A stretch of DNA of 64,000 bases from Sphingomonas bisphenolicum (GTDB taxonomy: Bacteria; Pseudomonadota; Alphaproteobacteria; Sphingomonadales; Sphingomonadaceae), in the NCBI RefSeq assembly GCF_024349785.1, contig NZ_AP018817.1, positions 1,209,501 through 1,273,500 of the forward strand. Direction: 5' to 3'. This document shows, in pieces, positions 42,811 to 52,184 of the stretch. The notes under the pieces are model-generated. The model saw nothing but the letters and a program-made list of their open reading frames with translations. It did no database searches and was not told the origin of the DNA. Positions within the stretch are counted from its first letter, which is position 1. Each line of letters begins with the position of its first letter. The translations under genes were made by a program, and so were the position numbers.

Positions 42811-43518
42811 CTAGCGGCCCGTCTCGCATTGCTCAACCCCTGTGCCGCAACGGGCCAAGCGACTGAGAAAAAGCGGGAAATGATCGCGAAGGGCGGAATC
42901 GAGCGCGGCCATGGAGGCGTTGCCGCCCAGCGCGGCGATGCTGGTCACCGGAAATTCGCTGATGCCGCAGGGTATGATGCCCTCGAAATGCGACAGGTCG
43001 GGATCGACATTGATCGAAAAGCCGTGAAGCGTGACCCAGCGCCGCACGCGAATGCCGAGCGCGCCGATCTTTGCTTCCCGGCCATGGGGGTCGTCGGTCC
43101 AGATGCCGATCCGGCCCTCCGCGCGGCGCGCCGCGATCCCAAGGTCGCCCAGCGCCGCGATCATCCAGCCTTCCAGATGATGGACGAAATTGCGGACATC
43201 CTTGCCGCGTTCCCGCAAGTCGATGTTGAGATAGCCGATCCGCTGCCCCGGCCCATGATAGGTATAGCGCCCGCCGCGCCCGGCGTCATAGACCGGAAAG
43301 CGCGGAGACAGGAGTTCGACCGGATCGGCGCTCGTCCCGGCGGTATAGAGCGGCGGATGCTCCAGCAGCCAGACCCGCTCCTGCGCCTGCCCTTCGTAAA
43401 TGGCGGCGGCGCGCGCCTCCATATCGGTCAGTGCGGCAGGATAATCGACCGGTGCAAGATCGATTCGCCATTCGACCTGATCGGGAAAGGTCGGGCGAGC
43501 GGGCGGAAGGTCGGGCAT
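42811..43518 (-). CDS. lipB: Octanoyltransferase LipB
   Basis: LipB moves octanoyl groups from ACP to lipoyl domains. The 235-aa protein has the binding motif [22 protein letters not shown] near residue 80, the Lys motif [18 protein letters not shown] and the catalytic Cys in [14 protein letters not shown] lies before the ATG. Slightly longer than usual because of N- and C-terminal extensions. Confidence 0.96.
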   Translation of the reverse strand: MPDLPPARPTFPDQVEWRIDLAPVDYPAALTDMEARAAAIYEGQAQERVWLLEHPPLYTAGTSADPVELLSPRFPVYDAGRGGRYTYHGPGQRIGYLNIDLRERGKDVRNFVHHLEGWMIAALGDLGIAARRAEGRIGIWTDDPHGREAKIGALGIRVRRWVTLHGFSINVDPDLSHFEGIIPCGISEFPVTSIAALGGNASMAALDSALRDHFPLFLSRLARCGTGVEQCETGR

Positions 43519-43614
43519 GGGGCGCTTCCTTGACTTGCGCGGGGCGAGCGATCAAGTCTCGGGCCGCATTTTCAACATGACGCTTTTCAGCATTTTGGGG
43601 CAGGCAGTATAGAT

Positions 43615-44406
43615 ATGGCGACAATGTCGATCGGCAAGGCGTGGGAGGAGGCGGTCGCTTTCGTCGCGCGCGAAGCGACCCTGCTGTTCCCGGTGGCGCT
43701 GCTGTTCGTGGCGCTGCCTGGCCTCATCCTGCAGGAAATGACGCCGCCCGAATTGCAGGCCTGGTTCGCCGCGCCCAAGGCGGACACGATTCCCGCCATG
43801 CCGCCCGGCTTCGGCCTCGCCATGCTGCTGACCATCATCCTCATCTGGTTCGGGTCGCTGGCGTTGTTCGCGCTGGCGCTGCGCCCCGGCATCAGCGTGG
43901 GGGAAGCGTTGCGCCTCAGCTTTGCGCGCCTGCCGGTGCTGATCGGCACGGCGCTGGTGGTGGTGGGCGCCGTGGCCGCGGTCTTTGTTGGCGCCGCGCT
44001 GGTCGGCGTCGTCCTGTCCCTCGCATCGAAGCAACTGGCTGCGGCGATCGGACTGCTATTGGGCTTCGGCGCCGTCGCGCTCGTCTTTTTCGCCAGCATC
44101 CGGCTCGTATTGCTCAATCCGGTGGTGATCGACAGCAGGGCGGGGGTGATGGACTCGCTGCGCCGCGCCTGGGCGTTGACGCGCGGCTATTTCTGGCGGC
44201 TGTTTGGCTTTCTCATCATCGTGATGCTGCTGTCCACCATCGCCGGATCGGCAGCGCAGGTCATTGTCGGTCTGCTCGGCGGCCTGATCGCCGGTGCGGA
44301 AGGGGCGCGGCTGGCTGGCGGCCTGGCCGGGGCGGCGGTGTCGAGCGTGGTCCAGGTCTATATGCTGGTGATGCTGGCGCGGCTCTATCGTCAGGCCGCC
44401 GACTGA
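43615..44406 (+). CDS. Polytopic membrane protein, GPDPase-membrane-domain-like
   Basis: The 263-aa protein has about six membrane segments and a motif found in many small Ala/Leu/Val-rich membrane proteins with the glycerophosphodiesterase-associated membrane fold (IRLVLLNPVVIDSRAGVMDSLRRAWALTRGYFWRLFGFLII). No catalytic domain is present, so the function is unknown. Its 3' end overlaps the convergent GNAT gene by 16 bp. Confidence 0.68.
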   Translation: MATMSIGKAWEEAVAFVAREATLLFPVALLFVALPGLILQEMTPPELQAWFAAPKADTIPAMPPGFGLAMLLTIILIWFGSLALFALALRPGISVGEALRLSFARLPVLIGTALVVVGAVAAVFVGAALVGVVLSLASKQLAAAIGLLLGFGAVALVFFASIRLVLLNPVVIDSRAGVMDSLRRAWALTRGYFWRLFGFLIIVMLLSTIAGSAAQVIVGLLGGLIAGAEGARLAGGLAGAAVSSVVQVYMLVMLARLYRQAAD

Positions 44407-44987
44407 TCCAGCAGCGGCACATGCGGGGCAGCATCGCGCGGCAATATGCCGGCCAGACGCGGGTCGACGAAGGTTTCGATTTCTCGCCCATAAGGCACGA
44501 AACCCGACCTTAGATAGAAGGTGAGCGCCGCCGGGCTGTCGAGCGTGCAGGTATGGACCCAGAACCGTTCCACCCCCTTGCGCCAGGCCAGCGATTTGGC
44601 CTGCGCCATCAGCCAGCGACCCAGCCCCTTGCCACCCAGTTCCGGCACCAGCCCGAAGAAGCTGAGTTCGCAATCGGGAAGCGAGCGGAAGTCCAGTTCC
44701 AGCAGGCCGACTTCGGTGCCGCGCGGGTCGGTGACGGCATAGACCTCCACGGCCGGGTCGTGGAGAATCGCCGTGAGCGCCGAATCGGTCATCACCAGTC
44801 GCGAAAACCACAGCCATGGTGCCCCGACCCGCCGGAACAGCGTGCGATAGGCGGCCAGGTCGGGTGTCTTCCATGGCACCAGCCGCAACGGGGCGGGCGG
44901 AACCGGCGCGGGCCGCGGCCGGTCCCGCATCTCCAGATGGGTGACGATCGTCGCCACCATGCCCGGCTCCACCGGCGTCAGCGCCAT
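44391..44987 (-). CDS. GNAT-family N-acetyltransferase
   Basis: The 198-aa protein has the acetyl-CoA motif (FGLVPELGGKGLGRWLMAQA near residue 130) and the following strand/helix (RFWVHTCTLDSPAALTFYLRSGFVPYGRE). The N-terminal 35 residues are Pro-rich. Substrate unknown. It is 5 bp from hemF on the same strand. Confidence 0.85.
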   Translation of the reverse strand: MALTPVEPGMVATIVTHLEMRDRPRPAPVPPAPLRLVPWKTPDLAAYRTLFRRVGAPWLWFSRLVMTDSALTAILHDPAVEVYAVTDPRGTEVGLLELDFRSLPDCELSFFGLVPELGGKGLGRWLMAQAKSLAWRKGVERFWVHTCTLDSPAALTFYLRSGFVPYGREIETFVDPRLAGILPRDAAPHVPLLDQSAA

Positions 44988-44992
44988 GGGGT

Positions 44993-45883
44993 TCAGCTCC
45001 AGCTCGCCATCGGCGGCAGGCTCATCAGGATCGCGTCGATATTGCCGCCGGTCTTCAGGCCGAACAGCGTGCCGCGATCATGCACCAGGTTGAATTCGGC
45101 ATAGCGCCCGCGCCATTCCAGCATGGTGCGATAGTCTGCCTCGTCCCATGCGTCGCCCATGCGCCGCCGCACGATCGGCGGGAAGGCGTCGAGGAAGGCG
45201 TCGCCCACGGCGCGGGTGAAGGCGAAATGGGCGTCGAACGCCGCATCGTCCGCACATTCCAGATGATCGTAGAAAATGCCGCCGACGCCGCGATGCACGC
45301 CGCGATGGGGAATGAAGAAATATTCGTCGGCCCATGCCTTGAAGCGCGGATAATGATCGGCGTCATGCGCATCGCAGGCGGCCTTGAACACGCCATGGAA
45401 AAAATCCGTATCCTCCCCGCGCGGCAGTGGTGGATTGAGGTCGGCGCCGCCGCCGAACCAGCTCTTGGTCGTCACGAGATAGCGCGTATTCATATGCACG
45501 GCGGGCACATGGGGGTTGGCCATATGCGCGACCAGGCTGATGCCGGTGGCGAAGAAGGCGGGGTTATCGCCCGCGCCATGGATGGTCTGGGCGAAACCCG
45601 GCGCAAATTCGCCACCCACGGTGGAGACATTGACGCCGACCTTCTCGAACACCTTGCCCTTCATCACGCCGCGCACGCCGCCCCCACCTTCGCCCGGCGT
45701 CTGGCCCTCGGCCTCCCGGTCCCAGGCGGTATAGTCGAAGCGCGCCTCGCTGCCGGCCTCCCGCTCGATCGCCTCGAACGCGGCGCAGATGCGGTCGCGC
45801 AGCGATTCGAACCAGTTGCGCGCCGCCTGCTGCCGCGCATCGAGGGCGAAGGGCACGGCGGGAATCGGGTTGCTGGCGGTCAT
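44993..45883 (-). CDS. hemF: Oxygen-dependent coproporphyrinogen III oxidase HemF
   Basis: HemF makes protoporphyrinogen IX from coproporphyrinogen III using O2. The 296-aa protein has GGGVRGVMKGKVFEKVGVNVSTVGG near residue 70, HMNTRYLVTTKSWFGGGADLNP, and HRGVGGIFYDHLE; all are conserved family blocks. It overlaps trmL as ATGA. Confidence 0.97.
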   Translation of the reverse strand: MTASNPIPAVPFALDARQQAARNWFESLRDRICAAFEAIEREAGSEARFDYTAWDREAEGQTPGEGGGGVRGVMKGKVFEKVGVNVSTVGGEFAPGFAQTIHGAGDNPAFFATGISLVAHMANPHVPAVHMNTRYLVTTKSWFGGGADLNPPLPRGEDTDFFHGVFKAACDAHDADHYPRFKAWADEYFFIPHRGVHRGVGGIFYDHLECADDAAFDAHFAFTRAVGDAFLDAFPPIVRRRMGDAWDEADYRTMLEWRGRYAEFNLVHDRGTLFGLKTGGNIDAILMSLPPMASWS

Positions 45884-46338
45884 TGTGGAAACTTTCCGGT
45901 CTGGCGAAGGGCCTCGGCGACGGCGATGCCCGTGGAAACGGCGATGTTCAAGGATCGAAAGCCTGGCGCCATCGGGATGCGGACGCGGATGTCGGCCAGG
46001 TCGCGCACGTCGTCGGGGACGCCCGCGCTTTCCGATCCCATCATCAGCACGTCGTCCGGCTGGAACTGGACGTCGGGCAATGTCTGCGAGGCATGGGCGC
46101 TCAGCAGCAGCAGGCGGCGGCCTTCCGCGCGACGCACCGCGTCGAAGGCGCCGAAATTGGCGTGGCGGGTGACGTCCGCGGCCTCGCCATAATCCATCGC
46201 CGCGCGCTTCAGGCGGGTGTCGGAAAAGGCGAATCCGGTCGGCATGATGATGTCCACGGGCACGGCGAAACAGGCGGCGAGGCGCAGGATCGCGCCGACA
46301 TTGCCGGCAATCTCGGGTTGATAAAGGGCGATACGCAT
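45880..46338 (-). CDS. trmL: tRNA (cytidine-34-2'-O)-methyltransferase TrmL
   Basis: A SPOUT methyltransferase for the wobble base of tRNA-Leu. The 152-aa protein begins MRIALYQPEIAGNVGAILRLAACF and has MMGSESAGVPDDV and FRSLNIAVSTGIAVAEALRQ, the trefoil-knot SAM site. Size matches E. coli TrmL. The start at 46338 is fixed by this motif. Confidence 0.93.
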   Translation of the reverse strand: MRIALYQPEIAGNVGAILRLAACFAVPVDIIMPTGFAFSDTRLKRAAMDYGEAADVTRHANFGAFDAVRRAEGRRLLLLSAHASQTLPDVQFQPDDVLMMGSESAGVPDDVRDLADIRVRIPMAPGFRSLNIAVSTGIAVAEALRQTGKFPQ

Positions 46339-46460
46339 GGCCCGCGCCTTAATGCACTGCGGCAAATTGTCATAGGGGGCGCGAGTTTGCTGTTGGCAAA
46401 GAGCGCGCAGTCCGGTTATCAGGCGCGCAAACCACGCCGGGGGGTAGGCGGGGACCGTAC

Positions 46461-46489
46461 TTGCACGGCACCCTAAATCCCTTGATAAA
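46461..46489 (+). promoter_or_regulatory. Sigma-70-like promoter for petABC
   Basis: TTGCAC-N17-GATAAA lies about 58 nt before the petA ATG. Spacing is ideal and both boxes match four or five of six consensus bases. No other promoter was evident in the 209-bp trmL-petA gap. Confidence 0.5.
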
Positions 46490-46547
46490 CAGAGTCGGTC
46501 ACGGCATTGCGGCGGGGTCAGGGACGTTATTGCAAGGGTAGAGGTGC

Positions 46548-47114
46548 ATGGCGAGCGTTGAACATATAGACGGCACGGGTCCATCCGGCGAAGATGGCGT
46601 GCGCCGCCGCGATTTCATCAACATCGCTGCGGTGAGCTTCGCAGGGGTCGGGGCTGTCGCCACCGTCCTCCCGCTCATCGACCAGATGAACCCCAGCGCC
46701 GACGTGCTGGCGCTCGCATCGACGGAAGTCGATCTTTCCGCGATCCAGCCGGGACAGGCGATCAAGACCACCTTCCGCAGCCAGCCGCTGTTCGTGCGCC
46801 AGCTGACGCCGAAGGAAATCGCCGAGGCCGACAAGGTGGACGCTTCGACGCTGCGTGATCCGCAGACGCTGGAAGAGCGCACCGTCGACGGGAAGAAGCA
46901 GTGGCTGGTGACGATGGGTGTCTGCACCCATCTGGGCTGCGTGCCGCTGGGCGCGGGCGAAGGCGAGAATCGCGGTGAATATGGCGGCTATTTCTGCCCA
47001 TGCCATGGCTCGTCCTACGACACCGCCGCGCGCATCCGCAAAGGCCCCGCGCCCAAGAACCTGGAAGTGCCGAAGTTCAGCTTCACTTCCGACACCGCCA
47101 TTCTCGTAGGCTGA
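46548..47114 (+). CDS. petA: Ubiquinol-cytochrome c reductase Rieske iron-sulfur subunit
   Basis: The 188-aa Rieske subunit of complex III. It has a twin-arginine-type membrane anchor (RRRDFINIAAVSFAGVGAVATVLP near residue 19) and both cluster-binding boxes, CTHLGC and CPCHGS, around residues 125-150. It lies 11 bp ahead of petB in the expected petABC operon. Confidence 0.98.
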   Translation: MASVEHIDGTGPSGEDGVRRRDFINIAAVSFAGVGAVATVLPLIDQMNPSADVLALASTEVDLSAIQPGQAIKTTFRSQPLFVRQLTPKEIAEADKVDASTLRDPQTLEERTVDGKKQWLVTMGVCTHLGCVPLGAGEGENRGEYGGYFCPCHGSSYDTAARIRKGPAPKNLEVPKFSFTSDTAILVG

Positions 47115-47125
47115 GGTAAGAAACC

Positions 47126-48418
47126 ATGAGCTTTCCCTGGGCTGAGCAATATACGCCTAAGCATCCCGTGATGCAGTGGGTCGATGAGAAGCTGCCGCTG
47201 CCGCGTCTCGTCTATAACGCTGTGGGCGCGGGCTATCCCGTGCCGCGCAACCTCAATTATTTCTGGAACTTCGGTGTTCTGGCCGGCCTCGCGCTGGTGA
47301 TCCAGATCGTTACCGGCGTCATCATGGCGATGCATTATGGCGCCAATGACCTGGTCGCCTTCAGCACCGTCGAACAGACGATGCGCGACGTCAACGCGGG
47401 CTGGCTGATGCGCTACGCCCATGCCAACGGCGCCAGCTTCTTCTTCATCGTGGTTTATCTCCACATCTTCCGCGGCCTCTATTTCGGCTCCTACAAGGCG
47501 CCCCGCGAAATGGTGTGGCTGCTCGGCCTCGTCATCTTCCTGCTGATGATGGCGACCGCCTTCATGGGCTATGTGCTGCCCTGGGGCCAGATGTCCTATT
47601 GGGGCGCGAAGGTCATCACCGGCCTGTTCGGCGCGATCCCCGTGGTGGGCGAGCCGATCCAGACCTGGCTGCTGGGCGGCTTCGCTCCCGGTAACGCCTC
47701 GCTCAACCGCTTCTTCTCGCTGCACTTCCTGCTGCCCTTCGTGATTGCAGGCGTCATCATCCTGCACATCTGGGCGCTGCACATTCCGGGTTCCTCGAAC
47801 CCGACCGGCGTGGAAGTGAAGGGGCCGCAGGACACTGTGCCCTTCCATCCCTATTACACCGCCAAGGACGGCTTCGGCGCGGGCATCTTCCTGATCGCCT
47901 TCTCCATCCTGCTGTTCTTCGCCCCCAACTTCCTGGGCCATCCGGATAACTATATCGAAGCGAACCCGCTCTCGACCCCCGCGCACATCGTGCCGGAATG
48001 GTATTTCTGGCCCTTCTACGCCATCCTGCGCGCCTTCACGGTGGACTTCTTCTTCATCCCGGCCAAGCTGCTGGGCGTGCTGGCGATGTTCGCGTCGATC
48101 CTGCTGCTGTTCTTCCTGCCCTGGCTGGACACCTCGCCGGTGCGTTCGGGGCGCTATCGCCCGACCTTCCGGAAATTCTGGTGGATCCTGCTCGCGGACG
48201 TAGCGGTGCTGGGTTACTGCGGCGGCGCGCCGGCGGCGGAACCCTTCGTGATGATCTCGCAGATCGCGGCGGCCTATTATTTCGCCCATTTCCTGATCAT
48301 CCTTCCGCTGATCTCGCGCTTTGAAAAGCCGCTGCCGCTGCCCGGCTCGATCACCGAGGCCGTGCTGGCGAAATATGGCAAGACCGACGGCGAAACCGTC
48401 GCGGTCCCGGCCGAATAA
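47126..48418 (+). CDS. petB: Cytochrome b of the bc1 complex
   Basis: The 430-aa protein has eight membrane segments, haem-ligand histidines ([49 protein letters not shown]), and the quinol-oxidation PEWY motif ([16 protein letters not shown]). It is of the short mitochondrial type. Second gene of petABC. Confidence 0.98.
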   Translation: MSFPWAEQYTPKHPVMQWVDEKLPLPRLVYNAVGAGYPVPRNLNYFWNFGVLAGLALVIQIVTGVIMAMHYGANDLVAFSTVEQTMRDVNAGWLMRYAHANGASFFFIVVYLHIFRGLYFGSYKAPREMVWLLGLVIFLLMMATAFMGYVLPWGQMSYWGAKVITGLFGAIPVVGEPIQTWLLGGFAPGNASLNRFFSLHFLLPFVIAGVIILHIWALHIPGSSNPTGVEVKGPQDTVPFHPYYTAKDGFGAGIFLIAFSILLFFAPNFLGHPDNYIEANPLSTPAHIVPEWYFWPFYAILRAFTVDFFFIPAKLLGVLAMFASILLLFFLPWLDTSPVRSGRYRPTFRKFWWILLADVAVLGYCGGAPAAEPFVMISQIAAAYYFAHFLIILPLISRFEKPLPLPGSITEAVLAKYGKTDGETVAVPAE

Positions 48419-48432
48419 GGGGTAGAGGTAAT

Positions 48433-49284
48433 ATGGTACGCATCGGCGCATTTCTCGTCGGCCTCTTCTTCGCGGGCTGGCTGGTCATTTCCTTCCTCGT
48501 AGGCGCCTATGCCTATGTCACTGAGCCGCCGGCGGCCACGGTGGAGCATGAGTTCCACCTGGCGCCCAAGCATGTGTCTTTCTCGTTCGACGGACCGCTC
48601 GGCAAATATGACCAGGCGCAGTTGCAGCGCGGCTTCCAGGTGTTCAAGGAGGTCTGCTCGGCCTGTCACAGCCTGAAATTCGTCGCTTTCCGCGACCTCG
48701 CGGCGCTCGGCTATAATGAAGCGGAAGTGAAGGCGATCGCCAAGCAGTGGGCGATCAAGACCCCGTCGGTCGATCCGGCCACGGGCGAAGCGTCCAGCCG
48801 CGAACCGGTTCCGGCCGATCACTTCCCCAAGCCCTTCGCGAACAATGTCGCGGCGGCAGCGGCGAACAACAATGCGATCCCGCCCGATCTGTCGCTGATG
48901 ACCAAGGCCCGCCATCATGGCAGCGCCTATGTTTATTCGCTGCTGACGGGCTTCCAGGCGCAGCCGGCCGAATTGCTCAAGGAGTTCCCGGACTCCAAGA
49001 CGCCGGAAGGGCTGCACTACAACCCATATTTCGCCAACCTGAACCTCGCCATGGCGCCGCCGCTGACGGCCGAAGGCCAGGTGACCTATGGCGACGGCAC
49101 CAAGGCGACGGTCGACCAGATGGCGCAGGACGTAGCTGCGTTCCTGACCTGGACCGCCGAACCGAAGCTGGAAAATCGCCGCCGTGCAGGGCTTGCGACC
49201 ATCCTCTTCCTGCTGATCGCGACGGGCCTGGCCTATATGTCCTACCAGAATATCTGGGCGGACAAGAAAAAGGCCGCCGCCTGA
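48433..49284 (+). CDS. petC: Cytochrome c1 of the bc1 complex
   Basis: The 283-aa protein has an uncleaved or cleavable N-terminal hydrophobic segment, the haem site VCSACHS near residue 75, a Met-ligand region (LNLAMAPPLTAEGQV) and a C-terminal membrane anchor (ATILFLLIATGLAYMSYQNIW). Last gene of petABC, followed by a terminator. Confidence 0.97.
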   Translation: MVRIGAFLVGLFFAGWLVISFLVGAYAYVTEPPAATVEHEFHLAPKHVSFSFDGPLGKYDQAQLQRGFQVFKEVCSACHSLKFVAFRDLAALGYNEAEVKAIAKQWAIKTPSVDPATGEASSREPVPADHFPKPFANNVAAAAANNNAIPPDLSLMTKARHHGSAYVYSLLTGFQAQPAELLKEFPDSKTPEGLHYNPYFANLNLAMAPPLTAEGQVTYGDGTKATVDQMAQDVAAFLTWTAEPKLENRRRAGLATILFLLIATGLAYMSYQNIWADKKKAAA

Positions 49285-49317
49285 CGGCCGATGTCCGCAG
49301 GGACGACAGACTAAAGG

Positions 49318-49350
49318 GGGCGCGGTTTCGATTGGAACCGCGCCCTTTTT
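49318..49350 (+). terminator. Rho-independent terminator after petABC
   Basis: A 10-bp stem (GGGCGCGGTT/AACCGCGCCC) with an 8-nt loop followed by T5, 33 bp after petC and just ahead of apt. Confidence 0.9.
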
Positions 49351-49365
49351 CATTATGGAGACGCC

Positions 49366-49902
49366 ATGAGCATCGACAGCCTGACCGCGCTGGTCCGCAC
49401 TATCCCCGATTTCCCCAAGCCGGGCATCCAGTTCCGCGACGTGACTACCCTGCTGGCCGACGCCAGGGGGCTGGCCGAACTGGTCGATCATATGGCTGCG
49501 GTGGCCCGGCCGCTCGATCCGGACCTGATCGTGGGGATAGAGGCCCGCGGCTTCATTCTGGGCGCGGCGCTGGCGCTGGCGCTGGGCAAGGGCTTCGTGC
49601 CGTTACGCAAGGCAGGCAAGCTGCCCGGCAAGACCGTGGGCATCGACTATGTGCTGGAATATGGCACCGACCGGCTGGAATTGCACGAAGGACAGGTGCC
49701 GCATGGCGTGCGGGTGCTGCTGGTCGACGATCTGATCGCCACCGGCGGCACCGCGCTGGCGGCCGCGCAACTGCTGCGCGAACAAGGCGCGAGCGTCCTG
49801 ATGGCCCTGTTCGCCATAGACCTGCCCGATCTGGGCGGCATGGCCGCGCTGGAGGCGGACGGCGTCGCGGCGCAGGCGATCATCGCCTTCGACGGCGACT
49901 GA
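49366..49902 (+). CDS. apt: Adenine phosphoribosyltransferase Apt
   Basis: Apt salvages adenine to AMP using PRPP. The 178-aa protein has PDFPKPGIQFRDVTTLL at the start, VGIEARGFILGAALALALGKGFVPLRKAGKLP, and the PRPP-binding loop VLLVDDLIATGGTALAA near residue 120. Normal size. Confidence 0.97.
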   Translation: MSIDSLTALVRTIPDFPKPGIQFRDVTTLLADARGLAELVDHMAAVARPLDPDLIVGIEARGFILGAALALALGKGFVPLRKAGKLPGKTVGIDYVLEYGTDRLELHEGQVPHGVRVLLVDDLIATGGTALAAAQLLREQGASVLMALFAIDLPDLGGMAALEADGVAAQAIIAFDGD

Positions 49903-49934
49903 CCTTCGACGGCCATGTGGTGGGGTTGAGGCAT

Positions 49935-51011
49935 ATGCTGGCAAGGGCGAACCGGTCGATCTCGGGCATCCGTCACGCCGTCCTCGCGTTTGCGCTCCTG
50001 ATATCGGGCTGTGCCGCGCCCTTGCCCTTGCGATCGCTAGCGTGCGGCGGGGGCGCCCCGATCATCGCTGCGACGCCCGACGGACAGATGGCCGCCACCA
50101 CATTGTCCGTGCTCACCTATAATATCGAGGGGCTGGGCTGGCCCGCCCGCACGGGCCGCGCACCGTCGTTGCGCGCCATCGGCGATCGCCTCGCAAATCT
50201 GCGCGCAGCGGGACAGGCGCCCGACATCATCCTGTTCCAGGAAATGTTCAGCGGGGCAGCGAAGCGGGCGGTCGCCGCCACCGGCTATCCCGCGATCGTC
50301 ACCGGTCCCCGCCGCACCACCCGCGCCCGTGGCGTGACGAAGGAAACGCTGCCCGGCCGATCCCATATCAAACGCGGCGAGATCGGCCTGCACCTGACCG
50401 GCAGCGGCCTGGCCATCGCGTCGCGCTATCCGATCGTGGAGGTCGATATGCACGCCTATGGTCGTCGCTCCTGCGCGGGGATCGACTGCCTCGCCAATAA
50501 GGGGATCGTGCTGGCGCGCATCGTCATTCCCGGCGTGCCGACGCCGATCGACATTTACGACACGCATATGAACAGCCGCGGTGCCTCGCGTGCGCCGGCT
50601 CATCGCAACCTCGCCGCGCACGACCGCCAGTCGCTCGAAGCCTCGGCCTTCATCGACCGCAGCCATGACGATGCCTATCCGTTGATTTTCGGCGGCGATT
50701 TCAACATGCGCCATTCCGAATCGCGCTGGGAGAATTTCTCGCGCTATCAGTCGCTCGATCTGGTGCATCGCATATGTGCCAATCCTGCGTCGGATTGCGA
50801 CGTGCGCCTGTCCTGGGACGGCGACGAACCGTGGATGGACACGCAGGATCTGCAATTTTTCTGGCCGGGCGACAGGGTGTCGATCCGCCCGATCCGGGTC
50901 GAGGCGATGTTCGACGGCGGCCTGAGCGGTCCGCGATTATCCGACCATGACGGCTTTTTGGTCACCTATCGCCTGTCCTGGCCCCGCGGCCAGCCCCCGC
51001 AGGGCTGTTAA
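49935..51011 (+). CDS. Endonuclease/exonuclease/phosphatase-family lipoprotein
   Basis: The 358-aa product has a lipoprotein signal (lipobox ISGC near residue 22) and the DNase I-like fold motifs in order: LTYNIEGLG, DIILFQEMF, TPIDIYDTHMNS, LIFGGDFNMR and a terminal LSDHDGF. These supply the metal-binding Asn/Glu and the catalytic His/Asp. Substrate may be DNA, RNA or a phospholipid/phosphoester; it cannot be told here. The start at 49935 is the ATG just before the signal. Convergent with the following gene, 2 bp apart. Confidence 0.82.
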   Translation: MLARANRSISGIRHAVLAFALLISGCAAPLPLRSLACGGGAPIIAATPDGQMAATTLSVLTYNIEGLGWPARTGRAPSLRAIGDRLANLRAAGQAPDIILFQEMFSGAAKRAVAATGYPAIVTGPRRTTRARGVTKETLPGRSHIKRGEIGLHLTGSGLAIASRYPIVEVDMHAYGRRSCAGIDCLANKGIVLARIVIPGVPTPIDIYDTHMNSRGASRAPAHRNLAAHDRQSLEASAFIDRSHDDAYPLIFGGDFNMRHSESRWENFSRYQSLDLVHRICANPASDCDVRLSWDGDEPWMDTQDLQFFWPGDRVSIRPIRVEAMFDGGLSGPRLSDHDGFLVTYRLSWPRGQPPQGC

Positions 51012-51013
51012 AC

Positions 51014-51640
51014 TCAGGCGGCGCGCGCCAGCGCTTCTGGCAGCAGGTCCACCGCCGCAGCCAGCCGTTCGTCGAGCAAGTCCAGCAACTCCATCCAGCC
51101 ATGAATGTGATCCAGCTCGCCTGGTCCGTCCGATATGCCGCGCAGGCCCATCAGCGGCACGTCGAAGCGTGCGCAGGCCCGCGCCACCGCGAATGTCTCC
51201 ATGTCGACCATGTCCGCATCGATCGTGGCATAGTCCGCACCACCCACGATATTCGCGCCGGTCGACAGGCGAGCGAGCGGCAGAGCCAGCGGCGTCGCCA
51301 GCGGCAGGTCGACGGGATGGTCGATGAAGGGGGTCACGCCCCTGGTGAAGCCCAGTCGCGACGCATCCATGTCGCGCCACGATACACTCGCCACCTGGAA
51401 TATATCGCCGAGCGGGCAAAGGCGCGATCCCGCGGATCCCAGGCAGACTAGGAGGTCGGGCAAGGCACGTTGCCGCTCCATATCCTGCAGGGCCATGCCG
51501 GTGGCCAGCGCCGCTTCGACCGGTCCGACACCGGTCAGCAGCGGCGTGAATCGCGCGCGCAGATGCGGTCCATATTCGGCTTCGACCGCCATCACGAACA
51601 GCACGCGCCGACCGCCCATGGTTTCGCATCCCGTCGTCAT
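51014..51640 (-). CDS. MTA/SAH nucleosidase-like phosphorylase-family protein
   Basis: The 208-aa protein has the purine-nucleoside phosphorylase-like pattern: MAVEAEYGPHLRARF near the start, LLTGVGPVEAALATGMAL, LVCLGSAGSRL, and the substrate-binding block VDMETFAVARACARFDVPLMGLRGISD, where Met-Glu and Asp match the nucleosidase active site. AAAGGA precedes the ATG at 51640; an ATG at 51619 is an alternative. It may act on methylthioadenosine or a related nucleoside. Confidence 0.8.
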   Translation of the reverse strand: MTTGCETMGGRRVLFVMAVEAEYGPHLRARFTPLLTGVGPVEAALATGMALQDMERQRALPDLLVCLGSAGSRLCPLGDIFQVASVSWRDMDASRLGFTRGVTPFIDHPVDLPLATPLALPLARLSTGANIVGGADYATIDADMVDMETFAVARACARFDVPLMGLRGISDGPGELDHIHGWMELLDLLDERLAAAVDLLPEALARAA

Positions 51641-51740
51641 GGCCGATCCTTTGCCCTCATTGCCTGTCTGTAATGTTCGGGACATCCCCGTGACAGCAGC
51701 GCAGCTTATAGTCGAGAGCCTGTTTCCCCGTGAGTCGACC

Positions 51741-51899
51741 ATGCGCATGCCCATTCCCATTCCCTTCCCCGTCCGATTCTCCGATGAGGAAACGATCACC
51801 GCCGCCGACATAGAAGCCTGGGCAAAGGTTGAGCGTGCCCTGGCGGGCAAGCGCGACGCCTGCCAGAAGCTGCGCCGGGGAGTAGCTGCGGCACGCTAG
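51741..51899 (+). CDS. Possible 52-aa protein
   Basis: A short frame beginning MRMPIPIPFPVRFSDEE and ending in a basic helix (AWAKVERALAGKRDACQKLRR). No good ribosome site or family is evident. Listed only because composition and codon use look coding; it may be spurious. Confidence 0.28.
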   Translation: MRMPIPIPFPVRFSDEETITAADIEAWAKVERALAGKRDACQKLRRGVAAAR

Positions 51900-51927
51900 G
51901 CCGGATCGATCAAAGAAAGGAAAAGAG

Positions 51928-51961
51928 AAAGCCCGCCGCTTCGAGAGAAGCGACGGGCTTT
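51928..51961 (-). terminator. Terminator after tRNA-Val
   Basis: AAAGCCCG/CGGGCTTT outer stem with an inner CGCTT/AAGCG pairing. On the minus strand it is followed by CTCTTTTCCTTT, suited to ending the tRNA transcript; it may also work on the plus strand. Confidence 0.75.
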
Positions 51962-51965
51962 GTCA

Positions 51966-52040
51966 TGGTGGGCGTGGCAAGGATTGAACTTGCGACCCCT
52001 GCGATGTCAACACAGTGCTCTACCACTGAGCTACACGCCC
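51966..52040 (-). tRNA. tRNA-Val (anticodon GAC)
   Basis: On the minus strand the acceptor stem GGGCGTG/CACGCCC, the D arm (AGCTCAGTGGTAGAGC), the anticodon stem-loop (CTGTG-TTGACAT-CGCAG, anticodon GAC), the T arm (GTTCAATCC) and an encoded CCA are all present. A hairpin terminator follows at 51928. Confidence 0.95.
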
Positions 52041-52184
52041 GCCGTGGAGGGGGCCAATAACGGGGGTAGGGCGACCGCGCAAGCGGGAAATTGAAACGCG
52101 CCGATATTCTTCTGGCCGATATTCTTCTGGACAGGCCGGGGGTGACTCATATGCTGCGATCCAAACAGGGGGACGCCAAGACAT

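Noticed and set aside
48747..49934. Upstream in-frame extension of the endonuclease/exonuclease/phosphatase-like gene across petC and apt
   Set aside because: It overlaps petC and apt, both certain, and the lipoprotein signal peptide begins at 49935.
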